This document shows, one piece after another, positions 44,144-51,092 of a stretch of DNA of 64,000 nt. The notes beneath the pieces are model-generated. The model ran no database searches and was not told the origin of the DNA. It worked only from the letters and a program-made list of their open reading frames with translations. Origin of the DNA: Rugamonas sp. A1-17 (GTDB lineage Bacteria > Pseudomonadota > Gammaproteobacteria > Burkholderiales > Burkholderiaceae_D); the NCBI GenBank assembly GCA_025548565.1, contig JAJLPB010000005.1, positions 310,001-374,000 of the forward strand. The letters are read 5' to 3'. The position numbers and the translations under genes were made by a program. How positions within the stretch are numbered: position 1 is the stretch's first letter; every line of letters begins with the position of its first letter.

Positions 44144-45181
44144 TTAAATCCGATATTTCTCTCCAAGTTGGACCAGTAGTTCGTTTGCCAATAGATAGTA
44201 TTCAAATGCTGCTATTGAATTTGGCGCTTTATCTACTAGCAGTTCGATAGGGCGTGTTCTTAATTCCTCCCCAGATATTCCACGTAGAATCTCGCGCCGC
44301 TCCCGGGCATGCGCAGTGCTTAAGATAGTATTGAGGACGCGCGGTCCAAAGTTCTTTACTTTATGGTGATTGCCGATCTCTCCCTGAGAGCGCGTCGGCA
44401 TTTTGTTGGTGAGTAAACAAAAGAGCATAGGCCTTGTTTCTACTTTCCCGATGCGGGCTATATTTTTACCAAAGATATTAATGGCGGAAGAGCAGGAAAA
44501 ATGATTTTCTAAGTCAATAATGAAAATCACGATGTCACTAACCGATACCGCAATATCAGACTGCTGAGAAATGTCTAGGAAAACCAAATCAGAATCTGTT
44601 TTCAACTCCGATAATGTCGCTAATGGAGCTTCTTTAGCTTCCAGTCTGTTTAATTCACCTTGGTGGATGAAGAGATCAACGCCGCTCAATTGATGAGAAC
44701 TTTTTACATCGATAGCTCCTGCATCGCGCAGCCGCATTCTAATGCCCTTGGCCTCGTGTTCTGTCAGGGCGACGTGTTGTTCCTCAATGCACCTCGGGTT
44801 CTCGAACGTGAGCCGTTCTCGTCGCGCAAGTGAGCTGTCGGTTACGACCGTTGTTCTCTTGCCTCCTTTTGCAAAAGCACGCGCTAGTTCTAATGTAATC
44901 GGCGTTTTCCCACTGCCGCCGGTGCCGGAAAGAATTGATATGACTCTGGCGCCCTGCATCGTTGAACTACCGTCCAGACGAGTCGAGGGGTAGGGGACAG
45001 CGTGTTTGAGGCAAAATAATTCGAGAAGCCCGGCAGGTATTGGCCGAAAAGAGCTGCTGGCGATTGGTGCCTCGTAACATTGCCAAGTGCGCAGCGCTAC
45101 GTGAACTGACGTGGCTGCCGCGCGCGCTGTCAATCCTAGGCCTATGCGGGCCATCTTTAGTTGCGCTGGATCGATTTCCAT
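44144..45181 (-). CDS. HTH domain fused to ParA-like NTPase with altered Walker A
   Basis: 345 aa. An N-terminal helix-turn-helix-like region (about 8-65; LKMARIGLGLTARAAATSV) is followed by a SIMIBI-type NTPase: SGTGGSGKTPITLELA at about 85-100, DLVFLDISQQSD as the switch/Walker B part and IVIFIIDLEN. The ParA signature lysine of KGGxGKT is replaced by Thr (TGGSGKTP), so it departs from the deviant Walker A. It could repress the cargo or integrase, or help to maintain the excised element. AGGGGGG precedes the start on the minus strand. Confidence 0.72.
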   Translation of the reverse strand: MEIDPAQLKMARIGLGLTARAAATSVHVALRTWQCYEAPIASSSFRPIPAGLLELFCLKHAVPYPSTRLDGSSTMQGARVISILSGTGGSGKTPITLELARAFAKGGKRTTVVTDSSLARRERLTFENPRCIEEQHVALTEHEAKGIRMRLRDAGAIDVKSSHQLSGVDLFIHQGELNRLEAKEAPLATLSELKTDSDLVFLDISQQSDIAVSVSDIVIFIIDLENHFSCSSAINIFGKNIARIGKVETRPMLFCLLTNKMPTRSQGEIGNHHKVKNFGPRVLNTILSTAHARERREILRGISGEELRTRPIELLVDKAPNSIAAFEYYLLANELLVQLGEKYRI

Positions 45182-45638
45182 ATTCCCCCCCTAATTTCGT
45201 TCCTAGAATCTATAGCAGTCGTATCAACGGGACAATATGCACAACGCACGTAGCAATGCGCGAAAGTACCCGCCACATCGTCAGCATCTGCGTCCATCCT
45301 ATCGTTGAGTCTCGGTTCAATTTTTTAACCAACCAGAGGGCAGTGGGTGCGTCAAATTGCGTCATACCTTTTGATTGAATAAACCCGCAAACCTGCACCG
45401 CAAGCCAGTCGGATGGGTGTGTGTACTGCACTAAGAACAGAGGGTTAAGCGGAAGGGACGCGCAGGCGGGAGGGTACTTGGACCGCACAGTGACCGCCTT
45501 TCGCTGCATCGATCCGACTAATGGATGTAAAACTCAATTCTACAAATACCGATCCTTTGATAAGCGCGCCCATGTCGTCAAGATAGCAATGCCTTGCAGA
45601 CGCATGGCACTGAGTGCAAACCAAATCGAAAGATCGCA
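45182..45638. other. Intergenic control region of the island between HTH/ParA and AlpA genes
   Basis: 457 bases with no gene I can support. It should hold divergent promoters for the minus-strand HTH/ParA gene and for alpA. A minus-strand open frame at 45210-45509 (99 codons) ends 28 bases before the HTH/ParA start and ends in a hydrophobic stretch, but it lacks a good ribosome site and any family resemblance. Confidence 0.5.
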
Positions 45639-45863
45639 ATGCAAGTTACAGCCACAATTCAGCAAATCCCCCAGATCGGATTTATTCGTCAACCGCAAGT
45701 CCTGCTAATTGCTTCATTTTCGGCGACCACGCTTTGGCGAAAATGCCGTTCAGGGCAGTTCCCCAAGCCTGTACGTTTATCCGCTAATGTTTCTGCCTGG
45801 CGCGTCGAAGATGTGCGTGCGTGGGTTGCCGCGCATGCGGCGAAATCGGAAGCCGAGGCGTAA
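45639..45863 (+). CDS. AlpA-family DNA-binding regulator
   Basis: 74 aa from the ATG at 45639; upstream in-frame residues look non-coding. It has the MerR-like AlpA fold: IGFIRQPQVLLIASFSATTLWRKCRSGQFPKPVRL, shown here as separate phrases QVLLIASFS, TTLWRKCRSG and FPKPVRLS, and then AWRVEDVRAWVAA. AlpA/Vis-type regulators control excision and late genes in P4-like elements. Position between the integrase/cargo side and the primase is the usual one. Confidence 0.85.
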   Translation: MQVTATIQQIPQIGFIRQPQVLLIASFSATTLWRKCRSGQFPKPVRLSANVSAWRVEDVRAWVAAHAAKSEAEA

Positions 45864-46181
45864 ATGTCTGGTCACCGAGTATCCGGCGTTGGCCGAGCAT
45901 GCGTTGCAATCTACGCTGCTGCCGTCTATACTTCCTCTGTCGCTGAAAAAGAAGCGACCCGGGGTGAGAGCCGGAAAGTTCCAGGGCGGACAGCCGCGAC
46001 CAAGCGGTTTTTTTACGTCCGTAAGCCTTTGCACGCCTTTTCCTATGGGCGGGTCATGGTAGGGGTGCGCTTGCGCACGCCGGTTCCCTTGGACGCCGGT
46101 CTCTCAACCTTGTCATGTACCCGCCCTCCCCATTTGAGAGTGGGGGCGCGGGTTTTAGAACCTGTCCAAGGAGATTGCATC
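45864..46181. other. Untranslated leader between alpA and the primase cassette
   Basis: 318 bases. The frame that starts ATG right after the alpA stop (45864) stays open to 46313, but the upstream part has no ribosome site and an unusual amino acid mix, so only its last section (46182-46313) is called. The segment contains the RNA hairpin above and is likely a regulatory leader. Confidence 0.45.
46119..46153 (+). ncRNA. Imperfect RNA hairpin in the primase leader
   Basis: ACCCGC (46119-46124) pairs with GCGGGT (46148-46153) and CCCCA (46128-46132) with TGGGG (46141-46145), around an asymmetric bulge. It ends 14 bases before the AAGGAG ribosome site of the small ORF at 46182. P4-type satellites use leader RNA and antisense control in the same place, so this is probably a regulatory structure. 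Confidence 0.45.
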
Positions 46182-46313
46182 GTGCATCTTTTCTCTGCTC
46201 GTCTTGAGCCATCCTCATTTCATCATCAATGTTTGTCCGGTATGGGCAGGTATGCTGCGCTGCGCCTGATGCGCGCTTCCATTGATGCCCTCTGCGTAGT
46301 GATTGCACGATGA
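46182..46313 (+). CDS. Short ORF translationally coupled to the primase
   Basis: 43 aa starting GTG at 46182 with AAGGAG eight bases upstream, ending TGA that overlaps the primase ATG (ATGA at 46310). Product is basic with hydrophobic parts (SGMGRYAALRLMRASIDALC). The ribosome site after a hairpin and the overlap suggest that translation of this peptide opens the primase start. Function otherwise unknown; a leader role is inferred. Confidence 0.5.
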   Translation: MHLFSARLEPSSFHHQCLSGMGRYAALRLMRASIDALCVVIAR

Positions 46314-49012
46314 GCTTACATACTGAACGTGAGCGCGTTGTCATTGCGTTGTCGACTATACCGGCTGACGTACCTCGCGACACCTGGTGGAAAGTCGCTG
46401 CGGCACTTAAAAATGAATTTGGTGATGACGGTTTTGATTTATTTGACGAGTGGAGTAGTACGGCCGCCAGTTATCAGCATAGTGCGGCGCGAAGCACTTG
46501 GCGTTCACTTGACGCATCTGGCGGCATACGCATTGGGAGTCTTTTTGAAGTAGCCAAGAGCTTCGGATTCGATCCCAAGCACCATATCGCTACACGTCCA
46601 GACGCAGATGCTCTTGCGGCGCAAGCAGCTGCCCGTCAACAGCGTCAAGTTCATTCACAGGCAGAGCAGACGGCGAAGCACGAGCGCGCTAGTGCGCGCG
46701 CTCAAGCAATTTGGAGCGCCGCCGCAGCAGCGGACAACGAACACTCGTATCTTCAGCGCAAGGGCATATCTAGCCACGGCTTACGCATCTATTCTGGCGA
46801 GTTGTCCATTGGTGATATGGCATGTGACGGTGCTGTGATAGTGCCGCTCTATAACATCGCCGGCGAGCTGGTATCGCTTGAATTCATTGCGGAGAACGGC
46901 GAGAAAAGATTTTTGCCAGGTGGCGCAAAAGCTGGGGCATTCCATCTGATGGGCAAGAATTTTGACCACGTTGTGATTGCGGAAGGGTACGCAACTGGTG
47001 CGTCGGTTTTTGAAGCTTCGGGATACGGTGTTGCTGTCGCTTTCGATGCTGGCAATCTCCGCCGCGTTGCGGACGCCATGCGCGAGAGGTACCCTAAGGC
47101 TGTTCTTATCTTCTCAGTCGATAACGATGCAAAAGCGGATGGTAGCAATCCTGGACTGAAAGCCGCTACCGAAGCGTCGCAGTCGGTGGGTGGACTACTC
47201 GCCATTCCACCTGTCGGAATGGATATAAACGATTTACATCAAAGAGATGGTTTAGAGGCAGTCAAAGATTTGCTTCTTTCTGTATTGCCGCCCGAATGGC
47301 CTGGAATGGAGGATCGCCCCTGCTGGTGTGTGTATGGTGATTGGCAAGAGGTTGATGGGGTAAGACGCAAGCCTGGTGTATGGCATCACAATTTTAAGCA
47401 GCGCGATGATCAGGAGCCAGTCATGGTTGATGAGTGGATTTGCTCGCCCCTCTACGTCGATGCGACCACTTCAGATAAAGAAGACGATAAATACGGTTTC
47501 TTGCTGCGCTATGTCTCGCGCCGGCGCGTTTGGAAGAAATGGGCGATGCCGGCCGAAATGCTCGCCGGCGATGGCTCGGATGCTTTGGGCGTGCTGCTAT
47601 CCGGCGGCGTGGAAATCTCCCAGCATAAAAAACGTGAGGTACTGCGATACATCGCCAGTCAACATCCTAAGCGACACATGCGCGCCGCAACCGCGACAGG
47701 TTGGCATGATGGGGCGTTCGTTTTGCCGGATGAAGTGATCGGGGCTGATGATGTTTGGTTTCAAGCCACCGGACGCACTGCGCCATATGGCACTGCTGGC
47801 TCACTAGAGGGGTGGAAGGCTGGGGTGGCGGCCATTGGTGAGGGCAATCCATTAGTGATGCTGGCGATCTGCTCAGCATTCGCTGGTGTGCTGCTAGAGC
47901 CACTTTGCATTGACGGCGCAGGTTTGCATATTTATGGCGATTCCAGTACTGGTAAGACCACGGCTCTTGTCGCCGGTATTTCTGTATGGGGCGGTCTTTC
48001 GTTCCGCCGTCAATGGCGAGCGACAGCAAATGGCCTTGAGGGCGCAGGTACGATGCACACCGATACCTTGCTGGCTCTTGACGAGATTGGTGAGTGCGCT
48101 CCACGCGACCTTTACGAAGCCGCTTACGCGCTCGCAAACGGTACGGGGAAAAGTAGAGCTAACAAGCACGGTGAGGCGCGCAAGGCCGCGCAATGGCGCG
48201 TTTTTGTTCTGTCCACCGGAGAGACTACGATTGCTGCGCGGATTTCGTCTGGCGGAATTGAGTCGAAGGCAGGACAGGGCTTACGTATTCTCGACATTCC
48301 AGTAGCGGGAAAGCATGGTTTGTTCGAGAGTCTGTGCGGCATGGATTCTGGGGCGCGGCTTTCCGATGCTTTGCGTGATGCTGCGGCAAAACACTACGGC
48401 CATGCCGGCCGCCGTTTTGTGCAACATATGGCAGCAGCGCGCGCGCAAGGTGTGGATTTTTCCGGCCGCCTGGCTGACGTACTCGTTCAGTTTGATGCAC
48501 CCGATGGTCAAGAGCGACGTGCGGCGCGCGTGCTCGCTGTAGCTGCGCTGGCTGGTGAGTTGGCGATCGAGTTTGGTATCACGGATTGGAAATCAGGTGA
48601 GCCCATCCGCTCGGCTGTTCAGGCGTTCAAATCCTGGCAGTCTCAACGCGGTAGTAGCGGCCAAAGCGCTGAACATGTAGGAATTGTTCAAGCTGTATCC
48701 GACTTCATTGACCGATGTGGGGATGCTCGATTTTCTGATATCGACATGATCGGCACGCCACTTACGCCAATCCGTGATCGAGCCGGTTACTGGAAGACGG
48801 AAGGTAGCAGGCGTCACTACTTGTTCACGTCGGCCGGTATGAAGGAAGCGATCAAGGGATATGACTTGAACCGCTCGATTGCAGCACTGGATGCGGTTGG
48901 GGCAATCGCACGCAAGGCAGGTGGGAAAAATTCGGTTCCACTTCATACGCCCGATGGCCGTCGGACGCGGCTGTATGTCATTGACCCAGCAAAGCTTGAT
49001 TCAGGAGATTAA
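46310..49012 (+). CDS. Satellite replication primase-helicase (PriCT/TOPRIM + DUF927)
   Basis: 900 aa. The N-terminal region has PRDTWWKVAAALKNEFG (primase C-terminal 2-like), then a TOPRIM-type domain at about 215-300 (VIAEGYATGASV; IFSVDNDAKAD). The DUF927 helicase-like ATPase is at about 340-720 with Walker A GDSSTGKTT (Lys549) and Walker B LLALDEIGEC. The C-terminal 120 residues form a small winged-helix-like DNA-binding region. This matches the replication protein architecture of P4-like elements (alpha-like). The iteron cluster directly downstream is its likely origin. No other start is needed because of coupling at 46310. Confidence 0.88.
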   Translation: MSLHTERERVVIALSTIPADVPRDTWWKVAAALKNEFGDDGFDLFDEWSSTAASYQHSAARSTWRSLDASGGIRIGSLFEVAKSFGFDPKHHIATRPDADALAAQAAARQQRQVHSQAEQTAKHERASARAQAIWSAAAAADNEHSYLQRKGISSHGLRIYSGELSIGDMACDGAVIVPLYNIAGELVSLEFIAENGEKRFLPGGAKAGAFHLMGKNFDHVVIAEGYATGASVFEASGYGVAVAFDAGNLRRVADAMRERYPKAVLIFSVDNDAKADGSNPGLKAATEASQSVGGLLAIPPVGMDINDLHQRDGLEAVKDLLLSVLPPEWPGMEDRPCWCVYGDWQEVDGVRRKPGVWHHNFKQRDDQEPVMVDEWICSPLYVDATTSDKEDDKYGFLLRYVSRRRVWKKWAMPAEMLAGDGSDALGVLLSGGVEISQHKKREVLRYIASQHPKRHMRAATATGWHDGAFVLPDEVIGADDVWFQATGRTAPYGTAGSLEGWKAGVAAIGEGNPLVMLAICSAFAGVLLEPLCIDGAGLHIYGDSSTGKTTALVAGISVWGGLSFRRQWRATANGLEGAGTMHTDTLLALDEIGECAPRDLYEAAYALANGTGKSRANKHGEARKAAQWRVFVLSTGETTIAARISSGGIESKAGQGLRILDIPVAGKHGLFESLCGMDSGARLSDALRDAAAKHYGHAGRRFVQHMAAARAQGVDFSGRLADVLVQFDAPDGQERRAARVLAVAALAGELAIEFGITDWKSGEPIRSAVQAFKSWQSQRGSSGQSAEHVGIVQAVSDFIDRCGDARFSDIDMIGTPLTPIRDRAGYWKTEGSRRHYLFTSAGMKEAIKGYDLNRSIAALDAVGAIARKAGGKNSVPLHTPDGRRTRLYVIDPAKLDSGD

Positions 49013-49446
49013 GGTGCCTGACAGATTTTTCGCGTCTTGCTGGGGTGCTTTTGATAATCGATTACGCGAGTTAGATAGGGGTGTTCCAAGGTGTTCCATG
49101 TGTTCCTCTTTAGCAAATCAACTAGTTACATCACTTGTTGGTGAAACGAAAAAGTGTTCTGCAGTGTTCCTTCGGTGTTCCGCATCAATTCGGAACACAT
49201 GGAACACGCAAGCAGCGAAGAGTGTTCTGGCGGACAGCGTGGATTTATATGACATGCACACCTGGAACACTTGGAACACCACGTATCCCCAGGAAGGAGG
49301 CCGACCGTGTGAGAAGTAGCTAGCGGCCAAGATTTTCAAGAGATTGATGTAGGCGGTCCCCAACGAGGACTACCGGACTAATTTTAACCGCGCACATCGG
49401 GCAGATTTGCCCATGTGCGTACACTGAACTAAGAAAGTTGAATACG
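49013..49446. other. Non-coding region downstream of the primase holding the iteron array
   Basis: 434 bases without a gene. The 199-base iteron cluster occupies 49081-49279. The rest (49280-49446) contains the likely promoter and leader of the Psu-like gene, with no distinct signals that I can define. An open frame at 48879-49319 reads through the iterons and is not credible. Confidence 0.6.
49081..49279. repeat. GTGTTCC iteron cluster, probable replication origin
   Basis: Eleven copies of a 7-mer: GTGTTCC at 49081, 49091, 49100, 49164 and 49175; GTGTTCT at 49154 and 49222; inverted GGAACAC at 49192, 49201, 49264 and 49273. Neighbouring copies are 9-11 bases apart, one helical turn, and groups face each other. 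Position just behind the primase gene mirrors the ori/crr arrangement of P4, whose alpha protein binds short iterons. Confidence 0.75.
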
Positions 49447-50154
49447 ATGTCGAAACTGATACAAGAATGCGAGGCAGCAAAAAGCGCCTATCACGAAGCA
49501 CTTGCAGCCCTGGAGGTTGCCCGTCGCAGCTATGAGGGCGGGCCAGGGCGGCGGCTTGCTGAACTTCAAAAAAATATTGAGGACATTAAGCTGGCCATTA
49601 GCGAGCACGACCAAGCGCGCCAGGTAGCGAAAGCGACGCTTGCAGGCGCAATGCGCGCGGCCATAGGCCAAACTACTAAAGAAGCGAAAGATGCACTGGT
49701 GGTACGCCGTAACGCGGAGGACATGCTTGAGCAGTACCAAGTCTTAGCGAACGAGCTGGATTTTGAAACCATCGAAGCGCGCATTGCCGCGTCAAGCGCC
49801 GCACGCCTTTACATTGCAGCTTATGACCACGCGGCGCGTTGCTGGGCTGAGTTGAATGCGTATAACTTGCTTGTGGACTGCGGTGAGCGTATTGCTCGTG
49901 CGATGGTAGTGCGCCGTAATGCGGGCAACGACAACGGCCTGGTGTCCCAGGAATCGCATTGTCGCGATTTCATCGTGAAGATTCTGGATCGGCTTGCCAC
50001 TGAACTCGAAGCTAACGAATTTCCTTTTACTGCCGACATCGGTGTTGTTGATCTAGGCTTGTTGGCACGCAGCGATATTCTCAGCCCAGCGGAGGGGAGT
50101 CGTATGTTGGCCCAGAAGCAGAATAGTGCGGTGTTGCTGGAGCACGCAGCTTAA
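49447..50154 (+). CDS. Psu-like (polarity suppression) coiled-coil satellite protein
   Basis: 235 aa from the ATG at 49447; a TTG at 49438 is possible. The first 110 residues are strongly helical and heptad-rich (CEAAKSAYHEALAALEVARRSY; LAELQKNIEDIKLAISEHD shown as separate phrases). Its layout resembles P4 Psu (short helix, Lys/Arg then Leu-rich pairs, LxELxxxIexxK), and it lies next to the Ogr/Delta genes as psu does next to delta in P4. Psu blocks Rho and decorates capsids. The identity is suggestive, not proven; it is somewhat longer than P4 Psu (190 aa). Confidence 0.5.
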   Translation: MSKLIQECEAAKSAYHEALAALEVARRSYEGGPGRRLAELQKNIEDIKLAISEHDQARQVAKATLAGAMRAAIGQTTKEAKDALVVRRNAEDMLEQYQVLANELDFETIEARIAASSAARLYIAAYDHAARCWAELNAYNLLVDCGERIARAMVVRRNAGNDNGLVSQESHCRDFIVKILDRLATELEANEFPFTADIGVVDLGLLARSDILSPAEGSRMLAQKQNSAVLLEHAA

Positions 50155-50217
50155 CTCGCTCGAAAATCAAACGGCGGGATGCAATCAGATGCATTCCGCC
50201 AGTCTATAAGGAACATC

Positions 50218-50463
50218 ATGAGAATTACGATCCGTTGTCCAATCTGTACGACGCGCGCGATAGCGCGAAGTAGCCGGGAGCTGTCAGCTACGCTTCGCGA
50301 AATTATCTACCGCTGTGAAAATGACGGTTGCGGCCACATCTACGTAGCTAACTTGGAGGTGATGCGAACTCTGGTGCCGTCCATTCTCGATAACCCTGAT
50401 GTGAAAATTCCGCTCACATTGCGCGCGCGCAGTAACGGCGGATCGGGTCGGTCGATTGAGTAG
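50218..50463 (+). CDS. Ogr/Delta-family zinc-finger activator (copy 1)
   Basis: 81 aa from the ATG at 50218. Zinc-binding pattern CPIC near the start and CENDGC after 25 residues, with the Ogr/Delta signature between (SRELSATLREIIYRC) and HIYVANLEVMRTLVPS after it. In P2/P4 systems these proteins activate late promoters, including those of the helper phage. A short basic C-terminal tail follows. The start is supported by AAGGAACATC upstream. Confidence 0.88.
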   Translation: MRITIRCPICTTRAIARSSRELSATLREIIYRCENDGCGHIYVANLEVMRTLVPSILDNPDVKIPLTLRARSNGGSGRSIE

Positions 50464-50603
50464 TTTGCGCATGTGGTTGGAGGTCTACGTAGGCCTCCAG
50501 TTGTCGTGTTCATGTGCTGTCGTATAATCGTGCTGCGATGCCCCTTGCATGATCGTTAGCCAGACGCGAAGAAGTAAAGTTGGCGCAATCCAGGAAGAGA
50601 AAT

Positions 50604-50873
50604 ATGTCGGTGAAGATGAAGTGTCCTCATTGTGAGGCAAAGGCTGTCGCCCGCGCCCTTGATGAGATATCGAACACGGTGAGCGAGATTATCTTCCAGT
50701 GTGATGATCCGTACTGCGGGCATACGTTTGTTGCCCGTCTTGAGGTGATGCGTACCACGACTCCACCTAAGAAGGAAAAGGCGGTTTCGGGCATCCCTCT
50801 CTCGCCTAAGAGCAAGCATGGCAGGGCCGAGCTAAATCGATCGAAACTGGCGGAGGCCAAGGTTGCTGACTAA
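50604..50873 (+). CDS. Ogr/Delta-family zinc-finger activator (copy 2)
   Basis: 89 aa from the ATG at 50604. CPHC, then CDDPYC with the family core SEIIFQC and GHTFVARLEVMRT. It is a paralogue of the gene at 50218, 140 bases away, differing in its longer Lys/Ser-rich C-terminus. P4 Delta is itself a fused double Ogr; here two separate single-domain genes serve instead. GAAGAG before the start may be its ribosome site. Confidence 0.87.
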   Translation: MSVKMKCPHCEAKAVARALDEISNTVSEIIFQCDDPYCGHTFVARLEVMRTTTPPKKEKAVSGIPLSPKSKHGRAELNRSKLAEAKVAD

Positions 50874-50924
50874 TGCGACATGGTGTGGAAACGCCGCACA
50901 GAGCCTAAGAAGTGAGGTGTTTTA

Positions 50925-50931
50925 TGAGGGA
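50925..50931. repeat. TGAGGGA, candidate integrase arm site near attR
   Basis: Same 7-mer as at 39639, located 65 bases inside the right attachment core. Supports a paired arrangement of arm sites but is too short to be conclusive. Confidence 0.3.
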
Positions 50932-50995
50932 TGGGTGGTTCTGTTCTTTGAAAATATTTATAATATTCAATGGGTTGTGCTTTAATTCAATTGGT

Positions 50996-51012
50996 TGATC
51001 GAACAAATGTAA
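50996..51012. repeat. attR core: displaced copy of the icd 3' end
   Basis: TGATCGAACAAATGTAA differs from the last 17 bases of icd (39512-39528) only by A for G at position 11. The host-like GC content returns immediately to the right. Confidence 0.8.
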
Positions 51013-51034
51013 GCCAGCCACCGGCATGCACCGG

Positions 51035-51079
51035 CCCCGTCAGCCTGAGCGCGCTCAGTGCGGACGGGGTTTTTTTTTT
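51035..51079 (+). terminator. Original icd terminator displaced by the island
   Basis: CCCCGTC/GACGGGG outer stem, with an inner CTGAGC-GC-GCTCAG palindrome, followed by ten T (51070-51079). It begins 23 bases after the attR core, the distance expected for the native icd terminator before insertion. Confidence 0.85.
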
Positions 51080-51092
51080 GACAGGAACCACG

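Noticed and set aside
45210..45509. Minus-strand 99-codon frame upstream of the HTH/ParA gene.
   Set aside because: Operon-like position and hydrophobic end, but no ribosome site or recognisable family, so it is only noted inside the intergenic entry.
48879..49319. 146-codon frame crossing the primase end and the iteron cluster.
   Set aside because: Its apparent repeats (NTWNTWNT-like) are a translation of the iterons; no ribosome site and no family.
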